Assembly (NCBI RefSeq): GCF_900239935.1
Contig: NZ_LT965928.1
Coordinates: forward strand, 928,197-992,196
Origin: Pseudoalteromonas carrageenovora IAM 12662
GTDB taxonomy: Bacteria > Pseudomonadota > Gammaproteobacteria > Enterobacterales > Alteromonadaceae
DNA length: 64,000 nucleotides
Reading direction: 5' to 3'
A model generated the notes under the pieces. That model saw nothing but the letters and a program-made list of their open reading frames with translations. It was not told the origin of the DNA and made no database searches. The translations under genes and the position numbers were made by a program. Below are positions 38,194-48,592 of this stretch, piece after piece. The number at the start of each line of letters is the position of its first letter. Position 1 is the first letter of the stretch.

Positions 38194-39147
38194 TTGTTAA
38201 TTCGTAACCTTTGTAATATTGCTTTAGCTAGTACAGTGCTGGCGTTGTCAGGCTGTAAAGGCGGGATACTCGATCCAAAAGGGCAAATAGGCATTGATGA
38301 GAAAAATTTAATCATCATCGCAACCGTGCTTATGTTGCTTGTAGTCGTTCCCGTTATTGTGATGACTTTGTATTTCGCTTGGAAATACAGAGATACTCAA
38401 AACCAAGAAATTTATGCGCCCAAATGGGCTCATTCAAATAAAATTGAAGCTGCAGTTTGGGCTGTTCCTATTGTTATTGTGATTATCTTAGGTGTTATTA
38501 CCTGGGAATCTACCCAAGAGCTAGACCCTTACAAGCCGATTGAAGGTAAAGGTGATCATCTAACTGTTGAAGTAGTGTCATTAAATTGGAAATGGTTATT
38601 TATTTACCCAGAGCAAGGTATTGCTACGGTAAACGAATTGGTATTTCCAGCTAATGTACCTGTTGAATATAAAATCACGTCAGAAAGTACAATGAACTCG
38701 TTTTTTATTCCTCAGCTTGGCAGCCAAATATACTCAATGGCTGGCATGGAAACCAAGCTTCACTTAATTGCAAATGAACCGGGTACTTTTAAAGGGTTTT
38801 CGGCTAATTACAGTGGCGCAGGTTTTACTGGTATGAAATTCAATGCCATTGCTACTCCTACCCAAGCAGATTTTGATAAGTGGGTAATTAGCGTTAAAGC
38901 TAATGCTAATAACCTTACTCATGCGAATTATGTTGAGCTTGCAAAAGCAAGCGAAAATAACCCCGTTTCTTATTACGGTAAAGTTGATGACGGCTTATTT
39001 CATACCATTGTTATGAAGTATATGCAGGCGCATGGCGATATGAACAAAAAGCACCATGCAATGGGCGAACATGGGCAAATGAGCAAAAAGCATCATGAAA
39101 TGGTTGAGCACTCAATGCCTTCATCTCACAGCCAAGGCGAGGAATAA
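38194..39147 (+). CDS. cyoA: Cytochrome bo3 ubiquinol oxidase subunit II
   Basis: 317 residues from a TTG start with AGGA upstream, which is required to include the lipoprotein signal (LALSGC, C21). Two membrane helices (about 35-60 and 85-105) precede the periplasmic cupredoxin domain with [19 protein letters not shown]. The CuA ligands of cytochrome c oxidases are absent, as expected for a quinol oxidase. The C-terminal tail is rich in His and Met (two MxKKHH units), as in E. coli CyoA. First gene of cyoABCDE. Confidence 0.93.
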   Translation: MLIRNLCNIALASTVLALSGCKGGILDPKGQIGIDEKNLIIIATVLMLLVVVPVIVMTLYFAWKYRDTQNQEIYAPKWAHSNKIEAAVWAVPIVIVIILGVITWESTQELDPYKPIEGKGDHLTVEVVSLNWKWLFIYPEQGIATVNELVFPANVPVEYKITSESTMNSFFIPQLGSQIYSMAGMETKLHLIANEPGTFKGFSANYSGAGFTGMKFNAIATPTQADFDKWVISVKANANNLTHANYVELAKASENNPVSYYGKVDDGLFHTIVMKYMQAHGDMNKKHHAMGEHGQMSKKHHEMVEHSMPSSHSQGEE

Positions 39148-39149
39148 TA

Positions 39150-41138
39150 ATGTCGTTTTTAGGTAATCTTTCACTCGACGCAATTCCGTTTCATGAGCCA
39201 ATTCTTGTGTTCACGATGTCGGTTATTGCGATAGCTGGGCTTATTATTGCCGGGCTTATTACAAAGTATAAAAAATGGGGCGTGCTTTGGCGCGACTGGA
39301 TCACGTCTGTCGATCACAAACGCTTAGGCGTGATGTATATCCTTTTAGCGTTAATAATGCTGTTTCGTGGTTTTTCTGATGCCATAATGATGCGAGCGCA
39401 GTTAGCACTTGCTACCAGTGGTGCGCCGGGTTATTTGCCACCAGAGCATTACGACCAAATATTTACCGCTCACGGCGTAATTATGATCATATTTATGGCG
39501 ATGCCATTTATGATTGGTTTAATGAACATTGTGTTGCCTCTACAAATTGGTGCACGTGATGTTGCATTCCCATTTCTAAATAATTTAAGTTTTTGGTTTA
39601 CCGCCAGCGGCGCCATCTTAATTAATTTATCGCTTGTATTTGGTGAGTTTGCAAAAACAGGTTGGGTGGCATATCCGCCGCTTTCGGAGCTGACCTTTAG
39701 CCCTGGGGTGGGGGTTGATTATTATATCTGGGCGCTACAAATATCCGGGCTCGGTACGCTTTTAACGGCAGTAAACTTTTTAGTTACTGTATTTAAAATG
39801 CGTGCTTCAGGCATGACCCTAATGAAAATGCCAATTTTTACATGGGCATGTACGTGGGCAAATATCTTAATTGCAGCCTCTTTCCCAATTTTAACTGCTG
39901 TGCTGGCCATGCTTACGCTTGACCGCTACCTTGACTTTCACTTTTTTACCAATGCAGCGGGCGGCAACGCCATGATGTACATCAACCTGTTTTGGGCTTG
40001 GGGTCATCCTGAGGTTTATATTTTAGTACTACCTGCTTTTGGTATTTTTTCTGAAATTATCTCAACGTTTGCTGGTAAGCGCTTATTTGGTTACAAGTCG
40101 ATGGTTTATGCCAGCGGTGCTATCTCAATTTTAGGTTTTATTGTTTGGCTACATCACTTTTTCACCATGGGGTCCAGTGCAAACGTTAATGCGTTCTTTG
40201 GGGTAATGACCATGGTTATTGCCGTACCAACTGGGGTTAAGTTATTTAACTGGTTATTTACCATTTACCGAGGCCGTTTACGTATTAGCGTTCCGGTGCT
40301 TTGGACGCTTGGTTTTATGATTACCTTTACAGTAGGCGGTATGACCGGTGTATTACTTGCGATTCCGGGTGCCGATTACGTATTGCATAACAGCTTATTC
40401 TTAATTGCGCATTTTCATAACACTATTATTGGTGGCGCAGTATTTGGCTACCTTGCTGGTTTTGTATTTTGGTTCCCTAAAGCAATGGGCTTTAAGCTTA
40501 ACGAAAAATGGGGTAAAGCATCATTTTGGTGTTGGATTATCGGTTTCTTCGTTGCCTTTATGCCGTTGTATGTACTTGGTTTCTTAGGTATGACACGTCG
40601 TTTAAACCATACCAATAATCCAGATTGGAACATGTGGTTATACATTGCCGCAGGCGGTGCTGTAATTATTATGTTTGGTATTATCAGTCAAGCAATTCAA
40701 CTATTTGTAAGCTTTAGAGACCGTGAAGCACTTGACGATACAACCGGCGATCCGTGGAACGGCCATACACTTGAATGGGCAACTAGCTCACCTCCACAAG
40801 TGTATAACTTTGCAACTATTCCTCACGTTGATGACATTGATGCATGGACCGAGGCGAAAGAAAAAGGCCAAGCTTATCAAACAAAAGCAAGTTATAGCCC
40901 AATTCATATGCCTAAAAATACCTCTGCGGGTGTATTTATGGCAGCCAGCCTAACGGTATTTTGTTTTGCAATGATCTGGCACATCTGGTGGTTAGCTGTA
41001 GTAGGGCTAGTGGGTGGAATTGCCATATTTATTAAGCGTTGTTACACCAATGATGTTGATTACTACATACAGCCAGATGAAATTGCACGCACTGAAGCTG
41101 CGTATAATTCAAGTGGAAATAAGGAGCTAAACGCGTGA
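39150..41138 (+). CDS. cyoB: Cytochrome bo3 ubiquinol oxidase subunit I
   Basis: 662 residues, about fifteen helices. The catalytic haem-copper centre is complete: heme ligand H108, CuB ligand H286 with the cross-linked Y290 in WGHPEVY, H335-H336 in LHHFFTMG, and HFHNTIIGG for the last haem ligands. R73 and D77 near the N-terminus correspond to quinol-binding residues in E. coli. It reduces oxygen to water and pumps protons. It starts three bases after cyoA and overlaps cyoC by four. Confidence 0.96.
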   Translation: MSFLGNLSLDAIPFHEPILVFTMSVIAIAGLIIAGLITKYKKWGVLWRDWITSVDHKRLGVMYILLALIMLFRGFSDAIMMRAQLALATSGAPGYLPPEHYDQIFTAHGVIMIIFMAMPFMIGLMNIVLPLQIGARDVAFPFLNNLSFWFTASGAILINLSLVFGEFAKTGWVAYPPLSELTFSPGVGVDYYIWALQISGLGTLLTAVNFLVTVFKMRASGMTLMKMPIFTWACTWANILIAASFPILTAVLAMLTLDRYLDFHFFTNAAGGNAMMYINLFWAWGHPEVYILVLPAFGIFSEIISTFAGKRLFGYKSMVYASGAISILGFIVWLHHFFTMGSSANVNAFFGVMTMVIAVPTGVKLFNWLFTIYRGRLRISVPVLWTLGFMITFTVGGMTGVLLAIPGADYVLHNSLFLIAHFHNTIIGGAVFGYLAGFVFWFPKAMGFKLNEKWGKASFWCWIIGFFVAFMPLYVLGFLGMTRRLNHTNNPDWNMWLYIAAGGAVIIMFGIISQAIQLFVSFRDREALDDTTGDPWNGHTLEWATSSPPQVYNFATIPHVDDIDAWTEAKEKGQAYQTKASYSPIHMPKNTSAGVFMAASLTVFCFAMIWHIWWLAVVGLVGGIAIFIKRCYTNDVDYYIQPDEIARTEAAYNSSGNKELNA

Positions 41139-41776
41139 GTACACTTTCTGCAAATCTAGAATCTGCAAATTTAGACTCTGTATCGCACGATGATCATGCC
41201 CACGCGCATGATCATCACGACACCTCGGGCGATACGATATTTGGCTTTTGGTTATACCTAATGACCGATTGCCTATTATTTGCCTCGTTTTTTGCCACCT
41301 ACGCAGTGCTGTTTATGAACACTGCCGGTGGTGTATCAGGTAAAGATATTTTCGAACTCGACTTTGTTGCAGTAGAAACCGCTGCGCTACTTATTAGTAG
41401 TATTACCTTTGGCTTTGCCATGATTGCTGCTCAAGGGCAAAAAAAGGCACTAACACTTACTTGGTTATTTATTACCTTTTGTTTAGGTGCTGCGTTTATT
41501 GGTATGGAAATATACGAATTTCATCACCTAATTGTGCATGGTAATGGCCCACAACAAAGTGCCTTTTTAACGTCGTTCTTCTCGTTAGTTGGCCTACATG
41601 GTTTACATGTAACGGCGGGTTTAATTTGGATGACAATTATGATGATAGAAGTGGCTAAACGTGGTTTAGGTAAACCAACCGTAACGCGCTTAAGCTGTCT
41701 AAGCCTATTTTGGCACTTCTTAGACATTGTTTGGATTTGTGTATTTACCGTTGTTTATTTAATGGGAGCAATGTAA
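41135..41776 (+). CDS. cyoC: Cytochrome bo3 ubiquinol oxidase subunit III
   Basis: 213 residues, five membrane helices. A histidine-rich N-terminal segment ([12 protein letters not shown]) precedes [18 protein letters not shown]; the conserved [11 protein letters not shown] and [15 protein letters not shown] segments identify CyoC. It stabilises subunit I. The start codon is GTG at 41135 and the stop overlaps the ATG of cyoD. Confidence 0.95.
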   Translation: MSTLSANLESANLDSVSHDDHAHAHDHHDTSGDTIFGFWLYLMTDCLLFASFFATYAVLFMNTAGGVSGKDIFELDFVAVETAALLISSITFGFAMIAAQGQKKALTLTWLFITFCLGAAFIGMEIYEFHHLIVHGNGPQQSAFLTSFFSLVGLHGLHVTAGLIWMTIMMIEVAKRGLGKPTVTRLSCLSLFWHFLDIVWICVFTVVYLMGAM

Positions 41777-42132
41777 TGAGCCACAGCGAAACACATGCGT
41801 TAAAGCAAATGCAAAGTGATCACCATGATGAATCTCATGGCAGCGTTAAAACTTACTTAATAGGCTTTGTGCTATCAATAATTTTAACCGCCATACCGTT
41901 TTACATGGTAATGGAAGGCGACTTTTCTAAAGTAACTACGCTTTGGAGCATTGTTACTTTAGCTATTGTACAAATTTGGGTGCATTTGAAATACTTTTTA
42001 CATCTTAATTTTACGACAGAAGATGGCCGTGCAAGTACGTTCTCATTCCTATTCAGTGCCCTGATCATCGTAATGGTTGTTGGGCTATCTGTTTGGATTA
42101 TTTACGAATCTAACGCAATGATGATGTACTAG
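41776..42132 (+). CDS. cyoD: Cytochrome bo3 ubiquinol oxidase subunit IV
   Basis: 118 residues from the ATG at 41776, which overlaps the cyoC stop (TAATG). The frame is open further upstream but those codons lie inside cyoC and are not family-like. Three helices and the motif HGSVKTYLIGFVLSIILT match CyoD, a small subunit needed for assembly of the CuB centre. Confidence 0.93.
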   Translation: MSHSETHALKQMQSDHHDESHGSVKTYLIGFVLSIILTAIPFYMVMEGDFSKVTTLWSIVTLAIVQIWVHLKYFLHLNFTTEDGRASTFSFLFSALIIVMVVGLSVWIIYESNAMMMY

Positions 42133-42141
42133 GAGTTTAAA

Positions 42142-43026
42142 ATGTTTCGTCGTTATTTATCAGTGACTAAGCCAGGCATTATTATGGGTAATCTTATTAG
42201 CGTTGCAGGTGGATTTTTACTTGCCTCACGAGGAGATGTAGATCCTTGGTTAATGATTGCTACTTTAATTGGCTTGTCGCTTGTGGTTGCATCGGGCTGT
42301 GCTATCAACAATGTTATTGATAGAGATATAGATGTAGCCATGGCACGTACTCGTACGCGGGTTACAGTAACGGGCGAAATGTCGGCCTTTGCTGCACTGA
42401 GTCACGGTGTTTTATTGGGTGTTGTTGGCTTTGGTTTACTCATTGCTTACACCACTCAAGCCGCGGTATTTTTTGCAGCGTTTGGCTATGTAATTTATGT
42501 AGGGGTATATAGCCTCTACATGAAACGCAACTCTGTTTATGGCACATTTGTCGGAAGCCTTTCTGGCGCTGTACCGCCAGTAGTAGGTTACTGCGCCGTA
42601 ACAGGGCAGTTCGATATGGGCGCATTAATACTGCTGGTTATGTTTAGCTTGTGGCAAATGCCGCACTCATATGCCATTGCTATTTTTCGCTTTAAAGATT
42701 ACCAAGCAGCAGGTATTCCTGTACTACCCGTTGCACAAGGCATAGATAAAGCCAAGCGCCATATTGTCCTTTATATTGCTGTGTACGCTTTAGTCGTCAT
42801 GCTATTACCAATAAGTGGCTACACGGGTGCCGCCTTTATGGCTGTGGCGTGTATTACCAGCTTTTGGTGGCTGTTAATGGCGCTTCGTGGTTATCGTCGT
42901 AATATTGATTTAACAGGCTGGGCTCGCCAAGTGTTTGCCTTTTCAATTGTTAATATTACAGCTTTAAGTATTGCCATGGCAGTTGACTACCACAGTGCAG
43001 CACCACAACTATTTGCACTTATATAG
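42142..43026 (+). CDS. cyoE: Protoheme IX farnesyltransferase (heme O synthase)
   Basis: 294 residues, about eight helices. UbiA-type prenyltransferase motifs: the first Asp-rich motif [18 protein letters not shown] and the second region with [15 protein letters not shown]. It adds the farnesyl chain to haem B, giving haem O for the cyo oxidase. Last gene of the operon, nine bases after cyoD with a TAGGAG ribosome-binding site at the cyoD stop, and followed by a terminator. Confidence 0.94.
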   Translation: MFRRYLSVTKPGIIMGNLISVAGGFLLASRGDVDPWLMIATLIGLSLVVASGCAINNVIDRDIDVAMARTRTRVTVTGEMSAFAALSHGVLLGVVGFGLLIAYTTQAAVFFAAFGYVIYVGVYSLYMKRNSVYGTFVGSLSGAVPPVVGYCAVTGQFDMGALILLVMFSLWQMPHSYAIAIFRFKDYQAAGIPVLPVAQGIDKAKRHIVLYIAVYALVVMLLPISGYTGAAFMAVACITSFWWLLMALRGYRRNIDLTGWARQVFAFSIVNITALSIAMAVDYHSAAPQLFALI

Positions 43027-43056
43027 TTTAATTAATTTAGCTTTCCAAAGTTAATC

Positions 43057-43082
43057 CAAAGGCTCGAAAGAGCCTTTTTTTA
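43057..43082. terminator. Bidirectional terminator after cyoE
   Basis: AAAGGCTC-GAAA-GAGCCTTT with T residues right and A/T-rich left side; shared with the convergent paiB-like gene. Confidence 0.85.
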
Positions 43083-43085
43083 TGC

Positions 43086-43673
43086 CTAAAATAACTGTGC
43101 AATAGAGCGCTTATTGGCTAGTTCTAGGCTTTGTTTTATAAGCGCTCTTACATCAGGTGATTTATTTTGGCTTAGCTTAAAGTTTCCACTCCAATGAGTG
43201 GGAGTAAACTCTATAAAGCTTAATTGTTGATACATTACTTGGCGACTGTGTATGGGCACGCCATTAATATTCCACATTGGCTTAAAGGTTTGCTCAAAAT
43301 GGGTTGTTAATTGACTCATTATTTTTTCTTTCTCGATGCCGCTTTTAATAATCACTACCTTTGCAGTAACTTGTACAGATGAGTAAAGCCAGCTCGGGAG
43401 TGTTTTATTCTTACTATACGACGGAGATAGATAACAGCTGTCACCAGTAAAGTGTAATTTTACAGAGCGTTTATCACATTGCGTTAACGGATTATTTTTT
43501 GCTACGTGTGCAATAAATACATTACGTGAGGGCTCATATAATACAGGTACTTGGCATATATTATTTAAGTCACTTTGCAAGCATGGCGTTAAAATACTCG
43601 CTAGAGGAAATTGCTCAACTAAAGCCTGCAAACGTTCAATATTATGCTCTTGAAAATGCATCGGTGGGTACAT
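43086..43673 (-). CDS. PaiB-family FMN-binding protein
   Basis: 195 residues from the ATG at 43673, which overlaps the stop codon of the GNAT gene (TAATG). It begins MYPPMHFQEHN, the typical start of the PaiB family (also called FMN-binding negative transcriptional regulators), with a split-barrel flavin-binding fold: FIAHVAKNNPL in place of the usual AHxARANP, LHFTGDSCYLSPSYS, and a late WNINGVPIHSRQVMYQQ. In Bacillus PaiB affects protease and sporulation genes; the biochemical role is unclear. It forms a two-gene unit with the acetyltransferase gene, recalling the paiAB pair. Confidence 0.8.
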   Translation of the reverse strand: MYPPMHFQEHNIERLQALVEQFPLASILTPCLQSDLNNICQVPVLYEPSRNVFIAHVAKNNPLTQCDKRSVKLHFTGDSCYLSPSYSKNKTLPSWLYSSVQVTAKVVIIKSGIEKEKIMSQLTTHFEQTFKPMWNINGVPIHSRQVMYQQLSFIEFTPTHWSGNFKLSQNKSPDVRALIKQSLELANKRSIAQLF

Positions 43674-44248
43674 TAAAGCCTCCCCTCTAGTTGTAATTTT
43701 ATATCCGGCCACTGATCATCGACTATGCTAAATTTTGCTGTGCTTCTAAAATTGCCATCACTTAGTAATCTATCTTTATGGGCCACACCTTCAAAACGAG
43801 CGCCTAAACGCGTTATTGCATTACGTGATCTTTTATTATTTTCGTGAGTGTTAAATGAAATACGCACTAAACGTAGCTTTTCAAATGCGTAATTAAGTAA
43901 TAAGTATTTAGCATGTGAATTTATGTAAGTACGCTGCCAGTCATTACTAATAAATGTATGACCAATTTCAGCGCTTAAATTATGTGTATCTAGCTTAAAT
44001 AACCGTGTTGTGCCCACTATTTGCTTTGTGTTTTTATCAATAATGGCAAAAACAACTTGTTCGTTTTTATTAAATTGCGCCTGAGTTAAAAACCATTCGT
44101 TTAGTATTGCAGGGCTTTTAGTGTAATTGCTTAATATCCACTGCCATATATTAGGGTGCTGACCCGCTTTATATAAACCATTTAGGTGCTTATGGTTTAA
44201 TGGCTCTAAAATGACCTTGTTTGTGTAATGTGTTTGCAGAGTAAACAT
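43673..44248 (-). CDS. GNAT-family N-acetyltransferase (RimJ/RimL-like)
   Basis: 191 residues from the ATG at 44248, which has GGAG at good spacing; an earlier in-frame ATG (44260) contains that GGAG in its own codons. The protein fits the RimJ/RimL branch: VILEPLNHKHLNGLY, GTTRLFKLDTHNLSAEIGHTF, and the acetyl-CoA segment KLRLVRISFNTHENNKRSRNAITRLGARFEG (key parts NTHENNKRSR and GARFEG). It transfers acetyl from acetyl-CoA to an amine that cannot be named from sequence. Cotranscribed with the PaiB-like gene and divergent from a MocR regulator. Confidence 0.83.
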   Translation of the reverse strand: MFTLQTHYTNKVILEPLNHKHLNGLYKAGQHPNIWQWILSNYTKSPAILNEWFLTQAQFNKNEQVVFAIIDKNTKQIVGTTRLFKLDTHNLSAEIGHTFISNDWQRTYINSHAKYLLLNYAFEKLRLVRISFNTHENNKRSRNAITRLGARFEGVAHKDRLLSDGNFRSTAKFSIVDDQWPDIKLQLEGRL

Positions 44249-44353
44249 TATTGGCTCCATTTTTGCTATTTGTGAGCAACAAATGTACGCTTATTTGGGT
44301 TGGTAAAAACAACCAGAATACAACTTTTATCTATACCAGATTGAGGGAAATAT

Positions 44354-45814
44354 ATGCAGCCGCTTAATATTGAGTTTAATGAGCAACGCAAAGCAAAGTA
44401 TTTGCAGCTAGCGCAAGCACTTCGTAGCGCAATTATTAAAGGCGATATAGCGGTAGGCACTAAGCTCAGCTCAGCCAGAGAAATGGCGCAAACCTACCAG
44501 TTAAACCGTCATACAATAATGAATGCTTTACAGCTATTAGTAGCTGAAGGCTGGGTTGAGTCTCATGAGCGCTCAGGATATAAGGTAACGCAAACCCTAC
44601 CAATTCAAAGTAGTGCTAATACTAAGCAAGTACCTGTTGTAACGCCTAAACCCTATAAATTTGCCAAGGAGTTAGCAGTGCCTGCGCCTGCTATGAACCT
44701 AAATGATTTCAAATATAACTTTGCAGGTGGACTTCCTGATCTTAATTGCTTCCCATATAAACAATTCAAACGCTCTTTGAGTTATGTATTTAATAATGTA
44801 GATACCAGTAAGTTTCACTATGGTGATATAAGCGGAGTCAGTGAGTTAAAGCAGCAAATAAGCAGCTATTTACACAAAGCACGCAACCTTAAAGTAACTG
44901 ATTTACTAATATGTAATGGCTCTCAGGAAGCATTATTTTTAATTTCAAAGGTTTTTATAAATAAAGGTGATTTTGTCGCTGTTGAGACGTTAGGTTATCC
45001 GCCTGCTCGTAAAGCTTTTGTGGCATGCGGTGCACAATTAGTAGATATAAAACAAGATGAGTATGGTCTTTGTGTTGACGATTTAAAGGCGCAACTTAGT
45101 CGCTACTCAATTAAAATGCTATACTTAACTCCACTGCATCAATACCCGACAACCGTAACTTTATCGCCTACACGGCGTATGCAAATTTATCAGCTGTGTT
45201 ATAAGTATGGCGTGATGATCATTGAAGATGATTACGATCACGAGTTTCACTATAAGTGCCAGCCACTTCAGCCTATGGCAGCAGATGACCCAGCCGGTAT
45301 TGTAATTTACCTTTCTACTTTCTCTAAAATTATGTTTTCGGCAGCCCGCATAGGCTACATATGTGCACCGGAAGAGGTTATTGCACAGCTAAGTGCCTGG
45401 AAACAGTTAATGAATCATAAAAACGATGTGGTTATGCAATTAGCTGTAGCGCACTTTATGAAGGAAGGGAGTTTTGAGGCGCACTTAAAACGAATGACCA
45501 AGCTCTACAAGCAAAGATTTGAGGCAATGGACAACGAGTTAAACCTTATGCAATCAAAGGGCTTACCAATAGAATATGTAAAGCCTGATGGTGGTATGGC
45601 TATGTGGGTTAATTTAAATATAAATACAGCAGGCCTAAAACCAATATTGCAAAATAAAAGTATTTATCTACAAGTAGAGCATGAATTTTATTTTTCAGGT
45701 TCAGTACGAAGTTTAAAACCTAAACGTTTTAGTTATTCACGGTTAGGTTTTGCAGGGCAATCAATAGAGACAATGCAAACAGGGCTCTCATTAATAGCCA
45801 AAAACGTTTATTAG
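44354..45814 (+). CDS. MocR-family regulator (GntR HTH fused to aminotransferase-like domain)
   Basis: 486 residues. An N-terminal winged helix of GntR type (about 12-80: LRSAIIKGDIAVGTKLSSAR, NRHTIMNALQLL) is joined by a linker to a fold-type-I aminotransferase domain (about 120-485) with NGSQEALFLIS, EDDYDHEFHY (cofactor-binding Asp) and the pyridoxal-phosphate lysine K325 in STFSKIMFSAARIGY. Such proteins sense a metabolite or PLP and activate or repress neighbouring genes. It starts 105 bases from the GNAT-paiB pair in divergent orientation, so that pair is its likely target. Confidence 0.9.
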   Translation: MQPLNIEFNEQRKAKYLQLAQALRSAIIKGDIAVGTKLSSAREMAQTYQLNRHTIMNALQLLVAEGWVESHERSGYKVTQTLPIQSSANTKQVPVVTPKPYKFAKELAVPAPAMNLNDFKYNFAGGLPDLNCFPYKQFKRSLSYVFNNVDTSKFHYGDISGVSELKQQISSYLHKARNLKVTDLLICNGSQEALFLISKVFINKGDFVAVETLGYPPARKAFVACGAQLVDIKQDEYGLCVDDLKAQLSRYSIKMLYLTPLHQYPTTVTLSPTRRMQIYQLCYKYGVMIIEDDYDHEFHYKCQPLQPMAADDPAGIVIYLSTFSKIMFSAARIGYICAPEEVIAQLSAWKQLMNHKNDVVMQLAVAHFMKEGSFEAHLKRMTKLYKQRFEAMDNELNLMQSKGLPIEYVKPDGGMAMWVNLNINTAGLKPILQNKSIYLQVEHEFYFSGSVRSLKPKRFSYSRLGFAGQSIETMQTGLSLIAKNVY

Positions 45815-45815
45815 G

Positions 45816-46481
45816 TTACTTTTTAAAGCTCTCAGCATCATAAAATAATGGCTTTAATGTACCGCAGTTTATAAATTTATAAGTAAGCTCATTTTGTGTA
45901 GGAATAAGCTTAAACGATCTAAATTTTTGCATGCACGCATTAACTAAATCAACAAAAATTAAGTGATTATAACTAGGGGCTTGCTCAATTTTATGAATAT
46001 AAATACGTTCAGTGCTGCCTAAATCAATCATGTCGTATTCTTGCCATTGAGTTGGCTCTGTTAAGTCTTTTAATTGTCGTGCATAAAGCTGTTTACTCAT
46101 TTCTATTGCAATATTTGAATAAATTAAAGATCCATCTTTTCTGTAATCGCCTTCAAAAACATCTGCGGTAATTGTTATTTCTTCACCGCGCATTAAACGT
46201 TGAATATTAAAAGGTTGAGGCTTTAAGGTTATAAGCTCAGCGTTGCGTACAAACTCTAAAAAAGCAACGTTTGGATTTTTGATTCTATAAACCACTTGCA
46301 CATCATGTGGCAGTTTATAGCTTGGTAAATTTAGTGCATAAATTCCCGAACCTTTGTTAACTAAAGCCATAGCGTGCTCAGCATTGTATTTAGGGTTGAG
46401 GGGGGGCAATTCTGCTTGCTCTTCCTCAGCAAAAGCGTATCCGCTTATAGTAATGATCAACAAAGTAAGTAATAAACGCAT
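45816..46481 (-). CDS. Hypothetical secreted protein
   Basis: 221 residues, signal peptide about 1-18 (ending AFA-EE). No family named with confidence; it has no membrane segment after the signal, and two cysteines late in the sequence (VNACMQKF and FINCGTL) could form a disulfide. It lies downstream of the phytase operon with its own gap and a terminator between, and convergent with the MocR gene (one base apart), so no functional link is evident. Confidence 0.7.
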   Translation of the reverse strand: MRLLLTLLIITISGYAFAEEEQAELPPLNPKYNAEHAMALVNKGSGIYALNLPSYKLPHDVQVVYRIKNPNVAFLEFVRNAELITLKPQPFNIQRLMRGEEITITADVFEGDYRKDGSLIYSNIAIEMSKQLYARQLKDLTEPTQWQEYDMIDLGSTERIYIHKIEQAPSYNHLIFVDLVNACMQKFRSFKLIPTQNELTYKFINCGTLKPLFYDAESFKK

Positions 46482-46569
46482 AATAACCTCAATTAATTTA
46501 TAAGCTTATATTGTAGTATATAGCTTTAATAACTCTAAATTTAATAGGTTTATTTAAATACATATAGCA

Positions 46570-46589
46570 AAAAGGCTCGTAAGAGCCTT
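46570..46589 (-). terminator. Terminator of the phytase operon
   Basis: Read on the minus strand: AAGGCTC-TTAC-GAGCCTT followed by TTTG. It stands about 25 bases after the phytase stop codon. Confidence 0.75.
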
Positions 46590-46613
46590 ATTGTGTTTAC
46601 ATGTAGTAGGTTA

Positions 46614-48581
46614 TTACTTAATCGCTTTTTTAACTTCACGCCAGTCAACAATTTTAAAGTTTTGGGGTTGTAGCGGCATACGGTTATAGCCGTCTTGTAC
46701 TATAAGTATACCTTCAGGGTAGCCTGGTAAAGGTTTTGCTGTAACGGTTAAGCCGTCTGTTTCACCTGCGCCATCAATGCCTTTATCTAGATTAGCAATC
46801 ACATTAAACTTACCTGCAAAGCTTAGACTAGGTTGTGTATCATCTGAGATTTTGTAAAGCACGTAGCTATTATCGCCTTGGCTTGATACCACTAAATAAC
46901 GAGCATCATCAGCATGATAAATTTCCATGCCTTCAACATCAGCAACAAGTTGCTCATTTACACCTTGTAGCATGAGCGCTTTGTTACCAGCACTGGGTTC
47001 AGCACCGATATACCAAATGCCTTGATCTTCTTCGCCGGCAAATAATTGTCCTAGTTTATCATCAGCGCTACAGCCTTCAGGCTGGCTTGGTAGGGTAAAC
47101 TCTCTAACCAGTTCACCGCTTAGGTTATCTTGCTCACCGGTGAGTTTATATTGCTGGAATAAACCTGATTTATCATTAACAAACACGTATTGACCTGATT
47201 CGGACGAATACATACACATACCGTAAATCTCAGTCAGGTTAGTCGCTACTTCTGTTATATGGTTTACTTTGTTCTCGCTATCGACAGTAAACACGCTAAT
47301 ACTGTTAAGCGTGCGGTTGCTGGCTGTGATCCAAGTATGGGTTTCGTTGTTTATACTTTGATGCTGGCGTACATCAACATTATTTAAACGCCCAACATTA
47401 AGTGATTGTATTTTGTTGCCATCAAGATCATAAACCATCAAGCCGCGGCGTTTATCTGTGCCTAAAATTAAGCTGCTTTTAGCGTCTTGTTCGTTTATCC
47501 AAATTGCAGGGTCATCTGCTGCATCACCAAATGCTGCAACCGGTGTTGTTTGTGCATTGGCGTGAATATGCGTCATGGCAACTTTATTTTTTGAAGGCGC
47601 AGGCTGCGCAGTGTAGTTAACGTTTGCTTGAATATAGGCACCTGTTTCATCATCAATTAAAACCAGCTGCGCTTCATTGTCATTGATCAAACTCGCTGCA
47701 ACAGATTCAATTGTATGATCGCCAAAAAGTGACCACTGACTTAGTTTTTCAGTATTTTCATGGTAAGCATAGATCATATTGCCATCAGTGGCGGTAAGCC
47801 ATAAAGTACCATCTTGTGATACTGATAATGCGCCAATTTCACTGTTTAATTCACCGTATGGTTGTACTAAAGCCACAGGTTGTTTATTAGCACCTGATTC
47901 GGCATCAGCATTAATGGACCAAACACCTAGCTCAGCTTCACCCACATACAAAGTTTTAGTTTCATCATTAACAGCACAGCCTGAAGCCTCAGTGACTGCA
48001 GAGAACTCACGCACTGCAATATTTTTAGCTTGCTTAGTGGCTAAATCATAAATGATGGTTTCGCTGATCAAACCTCTAACATCTGGCACAAACGCTGAGA
48101 TAGTCTCGTTATCAGTGCTTTTATATAAACACACGGCATCAGGCTGAGCTTGAGGCGGGGTTATACGCGATAGTTCATTTAGCTGCCAAGTTTGACCATT
48201 TTTTTCAAGTTCAAAGATGACGACGTTGTCTTGGCTTTTATCAATGCTTGAGAGTAAAAATTGCTGCGCTGATAATTGTTTTAGTGAAATTGACTCAAAG
48301 TGACCGGGTAACAGCACACTGCTTTGCTCGTTATCGGCAATTAATAAACCTTGGCTTTCGCTCGTCATTAACCATTGATTATTGCCAAGTGCAGCAGCTT
48401 GTGAGCCTTGCATGCTTTGTTGTGGGCCGAATAATTTAGTCTTAATATCTGTTTTTTTAATATATGGCTTTGCAATGGCTGTATTATTTTGCGTATCGTC
48501 ATTACTTGTACAACCGCTTATTGCAGTTATTAGGAGTGCACTGCCAAGCACCGCTGAAATTGTATTTAGTTTAAAGTTCAT
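46614..48581 (-). CDS. Beta-propeller phytase lipoprotein with two propeller halves
   Basis: 655 residues. The lipoprotein signal has lipobox ISGC (C24). The C-terminal half (about 330-650) is a beta-propeller phytase domain: DAADDPAIWINEQ, LILGTDKRRGLMVYDLDG, NVDVRQ and GMCMYSSESGQY, with many acidic residues for calcium. The N-terminal half (about 40-330) looks like a second, more diverged propeller (YVGEAELGVWSI, LWLTATDGNMIYAYH). Dual-domain phytases of this kind are known in marine and soil bacteria and release phosphate from inositol hexakisphosphate. The lipid anchor would hold it at the outer membrane. Last gene of a phosphate-scavenging operon. Confidence 0.85.
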   Translation of the reverse strand: MNFKLNTISAVLGSALLITAISGCTSNDDTQNNTAIAKPYIKKTDIKTKLFGPQQSMQGSQAAALGNNQWLMTSESQGLLIADNEQSSVLLPGHFESISLKQLSAQQFLLSSIDKSQDNVVIFELEKNGQTWQLNELSRITPPQAQPDAVCLYKSTDNETISAFVPDVRGLISETIIYDLATKQAKNIAVREFSAVTEASGCAVNDETKTLYVGEAELGVWSINADAESGANKQPVALVQPYGELNSEIGALSVSQDGTLWLTATDGNMIYAYHENTEKLSQWSLFGDHTIESVAASLINDNEAQLVLIDDETGAYIQANVNYTAQPAPSKNKVAMTHIHANAQTTPVAAFGDAADDPAIWINEQDAKSSLILGTDKRRGLMVYDLDGNKIQSLNVGRLNNVDVRQHQSINNETHTWITASNRTLNSISVFTVDSENKVNHITEVATNLTEIYGMCMYSSESGQYVFVNDKSGLFQQYKLTGEQDNLSGELVREFTLPSQPEGCSADDKLGQLFAGEEDQGIWYIGAEPSAGNKALMLQGVNEQLVADVEGMEIYHADDARYLVVSSQGDNSYVLYKISDDTQPSLSFAGKFNVIANLDKGIDGAGETDGLTVTAKPLPGYPEGILIVQDGYNRMPLQPQNFKIVDWREVKKAIK

Positions 48582-48592
48582 TATTTTATCCT

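Noticed and set aside
41710..41775. Longer CyoD start
   Set aside because: These codons are inside cyoC and not family-like; the TAATG overlap at 41776 is the natural start.
38194..42132. His-rich tails of CyoA, CyoC and CyoD as novel copper-binding features
   Set aside because: E. coli CyoA, CyoC and CyoD have similar His/Met-rich ends, so this is normal for the family.
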